DNA from: JAJTFW01 sp964534995
GTDB taxonomy: Bacteria > Bacteroidota > Bacteroidia > AKYH767-A > OLB10
Assembly: GCA_964534995.1 (NCBI GenBank)
Contig: CAZHSC010000016.1
Span: 1 to 53,950 of the forward strand
Reading direction: 5' to 3'
DNA length: 53,950 nucleotides
The notes under the pieces: model-generated
What the model was told of the DNA's origin: nothing
The model's input: only the letters and a program-made list of their open reading frames with translations
Database searches by the model: none
Made by a program: the position numbers and the translations under genes
Part shown: positions 25,877 to 35,206 of the stretch, one piece after another
Numbering within the stretch: position 1 is the first letter of the stretch
Layout: the number at the start of each line of letters is the position of its first letter

Positions 25877-26872
25877 ATGACAGCTATGAAAGGGACGAAT
25901 TCAGGCATGGGGCTACCTATTCAAATTTTCCGAAAAAATGAAGCCCCTGAATTCGGCTTTGGCAGTAGCAGCAATCAGGCCGGTAAACGCATTCTGAATA
26001 AAGACGGGACCGCAAATATCGTCAGGCTCGGAGAACCCAAATTCAGCTTTTTGAATATCTACCATTCTCTCATCACGATGAACTGGTGGAAATTTAATTT
26101 CATCATTATTTTTTATTATATATTTCTGAATTTTTTTTTCTCTCTCCTCTACTATTACGTCACACCCAATGAACTGGCAGGCATGATATTTTCCAATGAA
26201 AGGGAACGTTTCCGGGAAATCTTTTTTTTCAGTGCGCAGTCGCTTACCACCGTAGGTTACGGAAGAATCAATCCGGTTGGAACGCTGGCCAGCAGCCTTG
26301 CCTCCTTTGAAGCATTTATTGGTCTTATGGGATTTGCCATTGCGACCGGTCTGTTATATGGCAGATTCTCCAGGCCAACCGCAAGGTTGAAGTACAGCAA
26401 CAACGTACTGGTTGCCCCCTACTCCCACCCAGTGCTTTCGCAAAATGCCCCAACAGCTTTAATGTTTCGTATTGCCAATGCCAGAAACAATCAGCTGATA
26501 GAAGTGGAAGCCATGATTCTCTTTGCCTACAATGAAACAAATCAGGGAAAAACAACCAGGCGCTTTCAGCAATTAAAACTGGAGGTGGATAAAATTAATC
26601 TGCTCGCAATGACGTGGACGGTCGTACACCCTATCAACCCCGAAAGTCCTTTGTTTAACATAAAGGAAGAGGATATGGAAGCACTCGATGCGGAAATGAT
26701 TGTCAGTATAAAAGCGATTGACGACACCTATGTGCAGCAAATCTATGCACGCAATTCATACAAATGGCAGGAGATGGTATGGGGAGCCAGATTCGATTCC
26801 GTAATTACCCTGGCACCGGATGGAAGAACAGCCATTGACCTGCGAAAATTATCCTCATATACTATTGTATAA
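25877..26872 (+). CDS. KirBac-like inward-rectifier potassium channel
   Basis: A 331-aa tetrameric channel subunit. An N-terminal cytosolic segment contains the slide-helix region. TM1 is at about 70-95, the pore loop holds the K+ selectivity filter TVGYG (about 125-129) in SLTTVGYGRINP, TM2 is at about 138-163, and an immunoglobulin-like cytosolic domain starts YGRFSRPTARLKYS, a signature of the Kir family. I use the ATG at 25877. The frame could start at TTG 25871 or ATG 25886. A GGAGG at 25853-25857 lies upstream but at wide spacing. The next gene starts 3 bp after the stop. Confidence 0.93.
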   Translation: MTAMKGTNSGMGLPIQIFRKNEAPEFGFGSSSNQAGKRILNKDGTANIVRLGEPKFSFLNIYHSLITMNWWKFNFIIIFYYIFLNFFFSLLYYYVTPNELAGMIFSNERERFREIFFFSAQSLTTVGYGRINPVGTLASSLASFEAFIGLMGFAIATGLLYGRFSRPTARLKYSNNVLVAPYSHPVLSQNAPTALMFRIANARNNQLIEVEAMILFAYNETNQGKTTRRFQQLKLEVDKINLLAMTWTVVHPINPESPLFNIKEEDMEALDAEMIVSIKAIDDTYVQQIYARNSYKWQEMVWGARFDSVITLAPDGRTAIDLRKLSSYTIV

Positions 26873-26875
26873 GCC

Positions 26876-27646
26876 ATGAAAATAAGCACACTGACATTCC
26901 TGCTGTTTCTACTCACATTTCAAAGGGTATCCTCTCAGGAAATAAAAAATAAAGAGCAGGTTTTCAGGTATGCGGTAAAACTTCAGGATGAAAAAAAGTG
27001 GAGTGACGCGCTGACGATATTTAAGAATTTACTGAAATCAGATTCCTCCAATGTGGAATATCTCTGGCGCACCTCTTATATCTATTCCATTCTGGGATTT
27101 GGTCAGACCACGGAAACTTCGCGTCAACAATGGTACCGTACGGCAGCCTATCTTGGCAAAAAAGCAATTACCCAGCATCCCCAGCATGCCTGTTCACATT
27201 ATGCTTATGCAGTAGCAATAGGACGCATGAGCGAACATGCCGGTAACAAAACTAAAATCAGCAATGCCAAGCTCATTAAAACCGAAGCGGAGACCGCCAT
27301 TAAACTCGATCCTAAACTGCCGGGACCTTATCACATCATGGGCCGGTGGCACCGGGTGATAGCCGGTTTCAGCGGATTTGAAAGAACGATGATTAAAGCC
27401 ATCTTTGGTGGCATTCCGGGGGGCTCTTATGACGATTCAATACTCAATTTTGAGAAGGCCATACAACTGGAACCTTTTAACGGGGTGCATTATATTGAGC
27501 TCGCCAATACCTACCTGGCAAGGAATGGTAAAAACGATAAGGAACAGGCAAAGCACTGGCTTGAAAAAGTAAAGGAACTTCCCTCGCGAACACACGATGA
27601 CCTGGTTCATAAGAAAACCAGCGAACAAATGTTGAAAAAACTATAG
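26876..27646 (+). CDS. Secreted TPR protein resembling the RMDN (regulator of microtubule dynamics) family
   Basis: A 256-aa protein with a signal peptide (about 1-20, cut near RVSSQ) and an all-helical TPR-like body. The order of short motifs (HYAYAVAIGRMSEH, KTEAETAIKLDPKLPGPYH, GRWHRVIAGFSGFER, SILNFEKAIQLEPFNG) follows the pattern I recall for the C-terminal TPR domain of animal RMDN1-3, which also has bacterial relatives. Its likely location is the periplasm or the cell surface. Function is unknown. It sits 3 bp behind the potassium channel gene, so the two are almost certainly co-transcribed. Confidence 0.75.
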   Translation: MKISTLTFLLFLLTFQRVSSQEIKNKEQVFRYAVKLQDEKKWSDALTIFKNLLKSDSSNVEYLWRTSYIYSILGFGQTTETSRQQWYRTAAYLGKKAITQHPQHACSHYAYAVAIGRMSEHAGNKTKISNAKLIKTEAETAIKLDPKLPGPYHIMGRWHRVIAGFSGFERTMIKAIFGGIPGGSYDDSILNFEKAIQLEPFNGVHYIELANTYLARNGKNDKEQAKHWLEKVKELPSRTHDDLVHKKTSEQMLKKL

Positions 27647-27699
27647 GTGTCTTTTTCAAAAATTCAGGAACCAACACCTTATCCTTCCCGGTGCAGTGA

Positions 27700-29163
27700 C
27701 TACGTTTTCTTTTTTGTCCAGTCGAAGGCTTCGGGAGCGAGATTTTTATAATAAACGACGCCAATATAAATCAGGGAAATCAGCGCACTTTTATAAGCAA
27801 TGTTCAACCATGGAAGTCCGGTAGATGGCAGAAACCACCCCGTGGCAAACAGTAGCAATACGAGGAAGAGCAGGATTGAATTTTCCCTTTCGAAGGGTTG
27901 CAGGTTAAAGTGCTTCTTTACAAACCAAAACAGGAGACCATTGTAAAAGAAAGAGGCGAAAACAGTAGCCATGGCAGCGCCCGCAATGCCAAAAAGTGGA
28001 ATCAGCAACACCTGTAATGCAAGCACCAGGATGGCAAGGGCAATCAGAAATATTGCACCGTACCGATACTTGTCGGAAGTAAACAACACGGCCGCATTCA
28101 ATCCGGTAGCCATATTAAACAAACTCCCTGTACTGAGGATGATAACGATGTTGGCACCCTGCTGATATCCTTCCGGCAGAAAATACAATAAATCCACGAT
28201 ATTAAGATTTACAATAAGAAACAGAAATCCACCAATTAAAAACATATAGAGGCTGGATTTATGATAAATGGATTTGATTTCCTCCATATTCCCATCTTTC
28301 CATGCGAACGCAATTTTAGATGAGGCAATGCGGTCGAAAGCATTTAAAGGGGCTTCAATAATGGTGGGGATAAAGGCTGCCACCGTATAGATGCCGACAA
28401 AGCTCAGAGGCAGGTATTGCCCGATCATAATCGAGTCAAAATACTTTAAACCGATTGAAGCTACACTGGCGAACCACAACAGCAGGCCATATCTGATCAG
28501 CGAACCGAAATGCTGCTCACGGAAAAAATGCCAGTCGATCCTGAATCCGGGAGTATCGAAAATAAAAATATACACCAACAAGGCCAGCATTTGAAAAGCA
28601 TATATGAGCGTGAAAGCAAGAATGAACTGATCCAGGTTCAACCATTTTATATAGTACATGCTCACCACCGCAATGGTCAGTACACGCAGTACCACATCAT
28701 TCAGATAGGTGGGTATGGTGCTTTTGAAATTTGACGAACAATAAATACTCAATACGGAGCTAATGGAAATTACAAAGGTGAGCGGGAAAATATAACTGAA
28801 AAACTCATTGAAGAGCGGAGATTCCACGGCATAGCGCGACATGATAAAGTCTTTGCCAAGAATAAGCGCCACCGCGGCGAGTACAAAGCCGGCCAGGGGA
28901 AACAACAACATAAACCCGAAATAACCATGATGACGTTGCCCGCTGTTCTTGAAAACAGGAAAAAAGCGGGTGGTGGCATTTCCGATACCCATGGGAACAA
29001 ACATGGCCACCAGCAAGGCGAAAGAATACAGTACGCGGGTAAGGCCCAACTCCTCCTTGGTCAGGAAATTTGGCTGGATAATTATAAGATTAACAAACCC
29101 AATCACGAACCCGATATAGGTGGCGATCGTATTTTTAATGCCCTGACGTTTGATTACGCCCAT
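27700..29163 (-). CDS. Polysaccharide flippase-like membrane protein (MOP superfamily)
   Basis: A 487-aa protein with roughly 12-14 hydrophobic helices, of the MOP/Wzx/MurJ-like polysaccharide transporter superfamily that moves lipid-linked sugars across the inner membrane. The N-terminus QGIKNTIATYIGFVIGFVNL and mid-helix PLNAFDRIASSKIAFAWKDG are typical. It opens the glycan locus. A near-consensus -7 element (TAATTTAG) lies 6 nt upstream of its ATG. Its substrate is unknown. Confidence 0.88.
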   Translation of the reverse strand: MGVIKRQGIKNTIATYIGFVIGFVNLIIIQPNFLTKEELGLTRVLYSFALLVAMFVPMGIGNATTRFFPVFKNSGQRHHGYFGFMLLFPLAGFVLAAVALILGKDFIMSRYAVESPLFNEFFSYIFPLTFVISISSVLSIYCSSNFKSTIPTYLNDVVLRVLTIAVVSMYYIKWLNLDQFILAFTLIYAFQMLALLVYIFIFDTPGFRIDWHFFREQHFGSLIRYGLLLWFASVASIGLKYFDSIMIGQYLPLSFVGIYTVAAFIPTIIEAPLNAFDRIASSKIAFAWKDGNMEEIKSIYHKSSLYMFLIGGFLFLIVNLNIVDLLYFLPEGYQQGANIVIILSTGSLFNMATGLNAAVLFTSDKYRYGAIFLIALAILVLALQVLLIPLFGIAGAAMATVFASFFYNGLLFWFVKKHFNLQPFERENSILLFLVLLLFATGWFLPSTGLPWLNIAYKSALISLIYIGVVYYKNLAPEAFDWTKKKT

Positions 29164-29195
29164 AGTTTGCTAAATTAGTGCATTAAATCAGCCAG

Positions 29196-31466
29196 ATGAA
29201 ACGAATTGCATTTTTTATATCAATGATTTGCACCATTGCTTGTGCACAAAATGAAGATAAAACCTGGTATTTTGGGAATGGATCCGGAATAAACTTCAAC
29301 ACAATTCCTCCGAGTATTTTAACCAATGGTAATATTTTCACCTATGACAATAGTGCTGCGATATCGAACAATTCAGGACAACTTTTATTTTATACAAATG
29401 GAGTGTCAATTTGGAACAGCACCCATTCTATAATGACCAATGGAACCGGTTTAAATGGAAACAACAGCGGTGGTCAGTCGGCATTAATTTTAAAAAAACC
29501 GAATTCAGTCATTTACTATGTTTTTACCGTACCCAATCATGGTACAGGCGGGTTATATTACTCTATAGTTGACATGGCACTTTCCGGTGGGAGTGGAGCA
29601 GTTACCATCAAAAACCAACAACTACACACGCCCACCACTGAAAAATTAGCAGCATATTTTGACTGCAATCAAAATCGTTTTTGGTTGATATCTCATAAAT
29701 TTAACAGTAATGAATTCCATGTATATGAATTAACAGCATCCGGATTAAATGCAACACCGGTTATTTCTGCTGTCGGAAATATTCATTCAGGCGGAAACCC
29801 AAATTCGTCACATGATGCCATGGGACAAATGACTCTTTCACCTGATGGCCAAATATTGGCTTGTGCGCAACAATATAACGGAGTAATTCAATTGTTTGAT
29901 TTCAACAGCAATTCAGGACAAGTTACCAATCCCAGATCCATCAATATTTTTAGTCCATGGGGATTAGCTTTTTCACCCAATTCAGAGAAACTCTACACAA
30001 CTCACTGGTTAAATCCGGATGTTGAACAAATTGATTTATCCAATCCTATGAATCCGGGAATTCCACTACAGGTAGGAACGGTTACCGGCACTACCGGAGG
30101 CTATGGTGCGGGCTATTTGGAGTTAGCACCTGACAATAAAATTTATATTGCAAAATGGTCTTCCGGGTATTTATCTGTCATAGAACAACCTGATCAATCA
30201 GGAACTTCATGTATGTTCAATGACAATGGACTATTTTTAAACGGTAAATTAAGTCAGGCAGGTGTTTGCAGAACTTTTAATTACCCTGACTTCAGCTATA
30301 CAATAGCAGCACAACAAATATGCAAAACAACACTGTTTAGTATTAATGACACCAGCTCAATTCAATCCATCCAATGGGATTTAGGTGACGGAACAGTTTC
30401 AGCATCGCTTTTTCCACAACACAGTTATGCTCCTGGAACTTATATAGTCACTGCGATCATTAACAGATGTAATATAACTGATACCGTTGTTTATTCCGTC
30501 ACAATTCCCTCCTACCCTACCTATTCTATTCAAACTGATATAGGCTGCAACAATGATGTTGCATTAAGCATTTCAGGAACGGGCATCCAATCTTGCACAT
30601 GGCTGAATGGAGGTGGACAACCGGTGTCCGGAAACAGTGCCGGTTTCATTTATACCAACCCGGGAAGTTATTCAGTACTGACTATTGTAACTGATTCAAT
30701 GAATTGTACTGACACTATAAATACTACTTTTACTTTACCTGTTACACCAACAGCGCAGATGCAAGCTACACAATTGGCTTGCACAAACACTGTTGGTTTT
30801 ACCAATTTATCTGCCAATGCGGTTTCGTACTTATGGAATTTCGGGGATGGAAATTCAAGTTCAAACATTTCACCGATTCACAACTATTTAACCGCCGGGA
30901 CCTACATCATTGAATTGATTGCATTTGATAGTATATGTAGCGACACGATTAATCAGTCAATAACAATTAATCAAGCTGTAAGTCATGAAGTTATTTCATC
31001 AATTGACACTTGCAGTAAAACGTTATATATACATTGGAAATCTCCTGAACCTGATTCATGTATCTGGCTCATCAATAATTTAACTACCGTTACATCCTTA
31101 ACATTAAATTATCAAATTACTAACCATACTCTTTACACAATTACCGCAATAGCTAACCCGGGATCACCATGTGCGGATACTCTGGCTTTAAATTTTGACC
31201 CCTCATTTCTTTTTGCAAACGATGTTGAAAATGCAAATATTTTTACTCCGAATGATGATCTGATTAACGATTGTTTCTATCTGAAAAATTTCTTCGATTG
31301 TGAAACAAGTAACATAAAGATATTTAACCGTTGGGGAGAAAAGATGTATGAATCTGATAACAGCAACGATTGTTGGGAAGGAAAGAATGCTCCAGAAGGA
31401 GTGTACTTTTTACTTGCTATAAGAAATTCGGGAATTGTCAGTTATTCTATTACCCTTAGAAGGTAA
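29196..31466 (+). CDS. Secreted PKD-domain protein with T9SS type B sorting tail
   Basis: A 756-aa exported protein. Signal peptide about 1-17 (ending IACA). The N-terminal half (about 20-380) looks like a beta-propeller with GNGSGINFN- and ITSHKF-type strands. Two PKD domains follow (WDLGDGTVSASLFPQHSY and WNFGDGNSSSNISPIHNY). The C-terminus is a gliding-motility-associated type B domain: NIFTPNDDLIND, IKIFNRWGEKMYES and NAPEGVYFLLAIRN. That tail directs export by the type IX system to the cell surface. Base composition is clearly more AT-rich than the neighbours, common for such cargo genes or for transfer. Ligand unknown. Confidence 0.9.
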   Translation: MKRIAFFISMICTIACAQNEDKTWYFGNGSGINFNTIPPSILTNGNIFTYDNSAAISNNSGQLLFYTNGVSIWNSTHSIMTNGTGLNGNNSGGQSALILKKPNSVIYYVFTVPNHGTGGLYYSIVDMALSGGSGAVTIKNQQLHTPTTEKLAAYFDCNQNRFWLISHKFNSNEFHVYELTASGLNATPVISAVGNIHSGGNPNSSHDAMGQMTLSPDGQILACAQQYNGVIQLFDFNSNSGQVTNPRSINIFSPWGLAFSPNSEKLYTTHWLNPDVEQIDLSNPMNPGIPLQVGTVTGTTGGYGAGYLELAPDNKIYIAKWSSGYLSVIEQPDQSGTSCMFNDNGLFLNGKLSQAGVCRTFNYPDFSYTIAAQQICKTTLFSINDTSSIQSIQWDLGDGTVSASLFPQHSYAPGTYIVTAIINRCNITDTVVYSVTIPSYPTYSIQTDIGCNNDVALSISGTGIQSCTWLNGGGQPVSGNSAGFIYTNPGSYSVLTIVTDSMNCTDTINTTFTLPVTPTAQMQATQLACTNTVGFTNLSANAVSYLWNFGDGNSSSNISPIHNYLTAGTYIIELIAFDSICSDTINQSITINQAVSHEVISSIDTCSKTLYIHWKSPEPDSCIWLINNLTTVTSLTLNYQITNHTLYTITAIANPGSPCADTLALNFDPSFLFANDVENANIFTPNDDLINDCFYLKNFFDCETSNIKIFNRWGEKMYESDNSNDCWEGKNAPEGVYFLLAIRNSGIVSYSITLRR

Positions 31467-31470
31467 TTTG

Positions 31471-33360
31471 CTACATCCACTTTTTATACCATTGCAGGAG
31501 AACGAACACAAACCATAATCTCTCGAAATCATGCAATCGATTATTCAAATATTCATTTTTAAGTTCCATCACCAGCCTGCCATTCAGCATATCCTGTTCC
31601 TTTAAAAACTTTTCATCCAGGATATCCTCAAACAAATCCCGCAGTTCCTTCCTGAGCCAGTTCTTCACCGGGATACCAAAGCCCATTTTGGGTCTTTGTA
31701 TAATTTCAACCGGGATATATTTATGAACGATATCTTTCAATATCCGCTTGGACACATTCCCATTCAATTTATAGGAAGAAGGCAGAAGAGCCATCCACTC
31801 CAGCAAACGATGATCCAGAAATGGTTCTCTGCCTTCGAGGGATGTGGACATGGTGGCGCGGTCCACCTTTTGAAGGATATCATCCACGAGGTAGGTTTTG
31901 TACTCAACGGCGAGAATACGGTTGAGGATATCATCCACCCCGGTCAGGCGATGATCTTCATCAAAAGCCAGGTGAAAAACAGGCTCTGTCCCCTTTACGA
32001 TGCTGTTTATCTCCTTTTCGGTATAGGTTTGGTTTACGATATGGAATTTCTTCAGGGGACCTTCCGCAGCGAGAAAAGCCCTCAATTTCTCAGCAAGGTC
32101 GGCTTTGGAAATGGAAGGATGTAAAAACTTACTCCATGACAGAAGTCCTATAAGCGCCTTATCCACAAATCCGGGTACCGCTCCGCTCCTGGTAAGGTAA
32201 TTCATGATTTTTTGATGCCTCGGATATCCTGCAAATAACTCATCGCCGGCGTCGGCCGACAAGGCAACGGTCACCTGTTTCCTTGCGATACGGCTTACGA
32301 GCGTGGTGGGGATCGCCGAAGAGTCGCCAAAGGGTTCATCATAAATCTGAGGAAGCTCCGGAATAATATCCATCGCTTCGCGAATGGTGCAATAGTGTTC
32401 ATGATGGCGGGTACCCAAATGTTTTGCCACTGCCCTGGCATGCGGACTTTCATCAAAACCCTGCACATCGAAACCAATAGTAAAAGTATTCAGGTCCGAA
32501 ACCTGATCTGACAAAAGCGCCGCAACCGCTGAACTATCATAGCCCCCACTGAGAAACACGCCAACCGGAACATCGGCAACCATCCTGTAACGGCAAGCCG
32601 ATCTTAACAAACGTTCAGTTTCAGACAAGGCCTCCTCATAGGATAGGGATGACATCGTTTTATTGCACGTATCAAACACATCCCAGTACACCTGTGACTT
32701 CGTGTTACCCGATGGCAGGTCAATTTCCACATAGGAGCCCGGTGATACTTTAAAGGTATGCTGGAAAATCGTTTCGGGTGCCGGAATATTGCCATTGAAA
32801 AAAAAGGTCTTCAGTGCAGCCACGTTGATCTTTTTTACAAATGCCGGATGGGCATGAAAGGCTTTTAATTCCGAAGCAAAAAGGATCCCTGTTGCATATT
32901 GATGATAAAACAGGGGCTTCACGCCTGCCCTGTCGCGGATCAAAAACATTTTACCTGCTGTCTTGTCCAGGATAACAATAGAAAACATTCCTATGAAGTC
33001 ATGGACGGCTTGCAGACCCTTTTGAAGATAACTGTGCAGGACCACTTCCGTGTCCGAGCCTGACCTGAAACTACAGCCACGGCTTTCAAGGTCTTTGCGC
33101 AACTCACGGTAATTATAAATCTCCCCGTTCAGCATGATCACCGTATTACGGTCAGGGCTGAACATCGGCTGGTGGCCCGAGGCGCTAAGGTCTATGATGG
33201 ATAAACGACGGAAGCCGAGGCCAATGCTGCAATTTGAAAAGTTCAGAAATTCATATCCCTGATCATCTGGACCACGGTGAACAAGGGTGTCAGCCATCGC
33301 TTTCACCAGGGTCAGGTCATACTGAGCTTTAAAATCTACAAATCCTGCAAATCCGCACAT
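31471..33360 (-). CDS. asnB: Class II asparagine synthetase-like amidotransferase (copy 1)
   Basis: A 629-aa glutamine-dependent amidotransferase. After Met removal the nucleophile is Cys2 (MCGFAGFVD), which fixes the start at 33360; a TTG-initiated longer frame is rejected. The glutaminase domain (about 1-200) includes HRGPDDQG, LSIIDLSASGHQP and LNGEIYN. The synthetase domain has the PP-loop SGGYDSS at about 271 and AGDELFAGYPRH. Within a polysaccharide locus such enzymes often amidate sugar carboxylates rather than make free asparagine; that is inference here. A leaderless-type -7 element lies 6 nt upstream. Confidence 0.92.
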   Translation of the reverse strand: MCGFAGFVDFKAQYDLTLVKAMADTLVHRGPDDQGYEFLNFSNCSIGLGFRRLSIIDLSASGHQPMFSPDRNTVIMLNGEIYNYRELRKDLESRGCSFRSGSDTEVVLHSYLQKGLQAVHDFIGMFSIVILDKTAGKMFLIRDRAGVKPLFYHQYATGILFASELKAFHAHPAFVKKINVAALKTFFFNGNIPAPETIFQHTFKVSPGSYVEIDLPSGNTKSQVYWDVFDTCNKTMSSLSYEEALSETERLLRSACRYRMVADVPVGVFLSGGYDSSAVAALLSDQVSDLNTFTIGFDVQGFDESPHARAVAKHLGTRHHEHYCTIREAMDIIPELPQIYDEPFGDSSAIPTTLVSRIARKQVTVALSADAGDELFAGYPRHQKIMNYLTRSGAVPGFVDKALIGLLSWSKFLHPSISKADLAEKLRAFLAAEGPLKKFHIVNQTYTEKEINSIVKGTEPVFHLAFDEDHRLTGVDDILNRILAVEYKTYLVDDILQKVDRATMSTSLEGREPFLDHRLLEWMALLPSSYKLNGNVSKRILKDIVHKYIPVEIIQRPKMGFGIPVKNWLRKELRDLFEDILDEKFLKEQDMLNGRLVMELKNEYLNNRLHDFERLWFVFVLLQWYKKWM

Positions 33361-33366
33361 ACCCCG

Positions 33367-33374
33367 CAAAACTA
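33367..33374 (-). promoter_or_regulatory. Candidate -7 element, leaderless-type, for asnB copy 1
   Basis: Minus-strand TAGTTTTG matches TAnnTTTG, 6 nt before the ATG whose position is fixed independently by the catalytic Cys2. Confidence 0.55.
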
Positions 33375-33419
33375 AGAAAAGCAGCCAATCATAGAATTTG
33401 GTAATTTCAGGCCCTGATT

Positions 33420-34364
33420 ATGTCCGAACTACTCCCCTACGCTTCACCTACAACAGGCGACACATTGTATCCCGAAGGTGATCAACTAATTAGTTCATCG
33501 GGTGAAAAATTTCCGATTGTCAAAGGTATCCCACGATTTGTTCCTGAAGATAACTATGCCTCCGCTTTTGGACTGCAGTGGAAGAATTTTGCCAAAACTC
33601 AGCTTGACAGCTACAGCCGCACCGACATCACACAAAGCCGCCTGGAACGCTGCCTTGGGTTTCCCATCAGCGAACTAAAAGACAAAACTGTATTGGAAGT
33701 GGGTTCCGGCGCCGGAAGGTTTACCGAATTACTAGTGAAGGGAAAAGCCCTTGTACATTCAGTGGACCTCAGCGTTGCAGTAGAAGTGAATAAGGAAAAC
33801 ATAGGTATGGCGGATAATTATACCATTGCCCAGGCCAGTGTATATGAATTACCCTACAAAGACAATAGCTTTGACATAGTTGTATGCCTTGGCGTAATAC
33901 AGCATACCCCGGATCCTGAAAAAACCATACGTTGCCTGTGGAGTAAAGTGAAACCGGGCGGGCTCCTCGTCATTGATCACTACAAATGGAGGCCAGGTTA
34001 CTATTCCACGCTCACCCCTGTGTACAGGGCAATACTAAAGGAAATGAAGCCTGCCACCTCAAAGAAAATAGTGGACAAACTGGTAAATATTTTCTTCCCC
34101 CTGCACTGGAAACTTCAAAATATACCTGCTTTAAACTGGCTGTTGCATCGCGTCTCTCCACTGATTGTATATATGAAACTCTTTCCGGAACAAAACAAAG
34201 AATTTCATTATGAATGGAGCAAACTGGATACCTACGATCAGTTAACGGACTACTATAAACATTTACGGACGCCGGATCAAATCAGAAAAATCATGGAATC
34301 GCTTCCCGCAAAGAACATCTGGATCAATGTTGGAGGAAATGNNNNNNNNNNGGGGGAAAAATGA
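33420..34364 (+). CDS. SAM-dependent methyltransferase with Trm112-like N-terminus
   Basis: A protein of about 314 aa. The first 50 residues resemble a Trm112p-like small domain (GDTLYPEGDQLISSSGEKFPIVKGIPRF) without the usual Cys pairs. The class I methyltransferase core begins with the SAM motif VLEVGSGAGRFTELL, then SVDLS, and motif IV-like FDIVVCLGVIQHTPDPE. A 10-N gap (34342-34351) falls five codons before the stop, so the very C-terminus is uncertain. Its stop overlaps the start of the next methyltransferase by 4 nt. It probably methylates a glycan building block. Confidence 0.88.
   Translation: MSELLPYASPTTGDTLYPEGDQLISSSGEKFPIVKGIPRFVPEDNYASAFGLQWKNFAKTQLDSYSRTDITQSRLERCLGFPISELKDKTVLEVGSGAGRFTELLVKGKALVHSVDLSVAVEVNKENIGMADNYTIAQASVYELPYKDNSFDIVVCLGVIQHTPDPEKTIRCLWSKVKPGGLLVIDHYKWRPGYYSTLTPVYRAILKEMKPATSKKIVDKLVNIFFPLHWKLQNIPALNWLLHRVSPLIVYMKLFPEQNKEFHYEWSKLDTYDQLTDYYKHLRTPDQIRKIMESLPAKNIWINVGGNXXXXGEK
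34342..34351. other. Assembly gap (10 N) at the end of a methyltransferase gene
   Basis: Ten N within the last few codons of the first methyltransferase gene. As with the gap at 4820, the size is probably a placeholder. Confidence 0.95.
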
Positions 34365-35206
34365 CCACACCTAATGATATAAAAGCGGACAAAGCCGGAG
34401 AGGAATACTGGACAGATTTCTGGAAGAACGCGGAACTCCCCAAAGCGGTACAGATAGACTCGGGGGATATGGAGGATTATGTTTTCAGGAAGCTACATGC
34501 ATTCTACACCGCTGTTTTTTCCGGACAGACTACTGAAAAAATGTCGTTGATTGAAATCGGCTGCGGCAATTCCGTTTATCTTTCATATTTCAACAAGCAA
34601 TTTGGCTTAAATGTTTCCGGCCTGGATTACTCAGAACTTGGATGTTTACAAACACGGAAAATCCTGGAACGTGATGGAGTCGTTGGAGATATTCATTTCG
34701 GTGACTTATTTAACCCACCTTCACAATTATTGAACAAATTTGATGTTGTTTGTTCCTTTGGTGTGGTGGAACATTTTGAAGATACCATTGATGTCATCCG
34801 GCACATCGGCGCTTTCCTGAAACCAGGTGGAATATTGATTACCAGCATCCCAAATCTCACCGGAATAACCGGCGTTCTGCAGAAGTGGATGAACAAGCCC
34901 GTGTATGACATTCATAAAGTTATGGGCCTGAAAGACATTGAAAATTACATTCGGGAGGCAGGGTTTAAGATACTGCGATCAGAGCGGATGATACCGGTAT
35001 CCTTTGGGGTAACGCTGGATGTAATTGACAACAAGAAAGTGAAGTTTTTACCACTCAAGAAGATAATTTTAAAAGGATTTCAAATTATCGGTAAAGCAGC
35101 CTGGATGGTAGATGACCGGATCATGAAACTACCTACCAGTGAACGGTTCTGTGCCGGGATGATTGTGGCCGCCAGAAAACCACTTGATATGAATCAGCAG
35201 CTATGA
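34361..35206 (+). CDS. SAM-dependent methyltransferase, second copy in the locus
   Basis: A 281-aa class I methyltransferase. SAM-binding motif LIEIGCGNSVYLSYF, acidic motif II near SGLDYSELG, then FDVVCSFGVVEHFEDT and the post-motif FLKPGGILITSIPN. It is not closely similar to its neighbour and lacks the Trm112-like part. It overlaps both neighbours by 4 nt (ATGA), so the methyltransferase-methyltransferase-glycosyltransferase trio is translated as a coupled unit. Acceptor unknown; a sugar or lipid-linked glycan is likely from context. Confidence 0.9.
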   Translation: MTTPNDIKADKAGEEYWTDFWKNAELPKAVQIDSGDMEDYVFRKLHAFYTAVFSGQTTEKMSLIEIGCGNSVYLSYFNKQFGLNVSGLDYSELGCLQTRKILERDGVVGDIHFGDLFNPPSQLLNKFDVVCSFGVVEHFEDTIDVIRHIGAFLKPGGILITSIPNLTGITGVLQKWMNKPVYDIHKVMGLKDIENYIREAGFKILRSERMIPVSFGVTLDVIDNKKVKFLPLKKIILKGFQIIGKAAWMVDDRIMKLPTSERFCAGMIVAARKPLDMNQQL

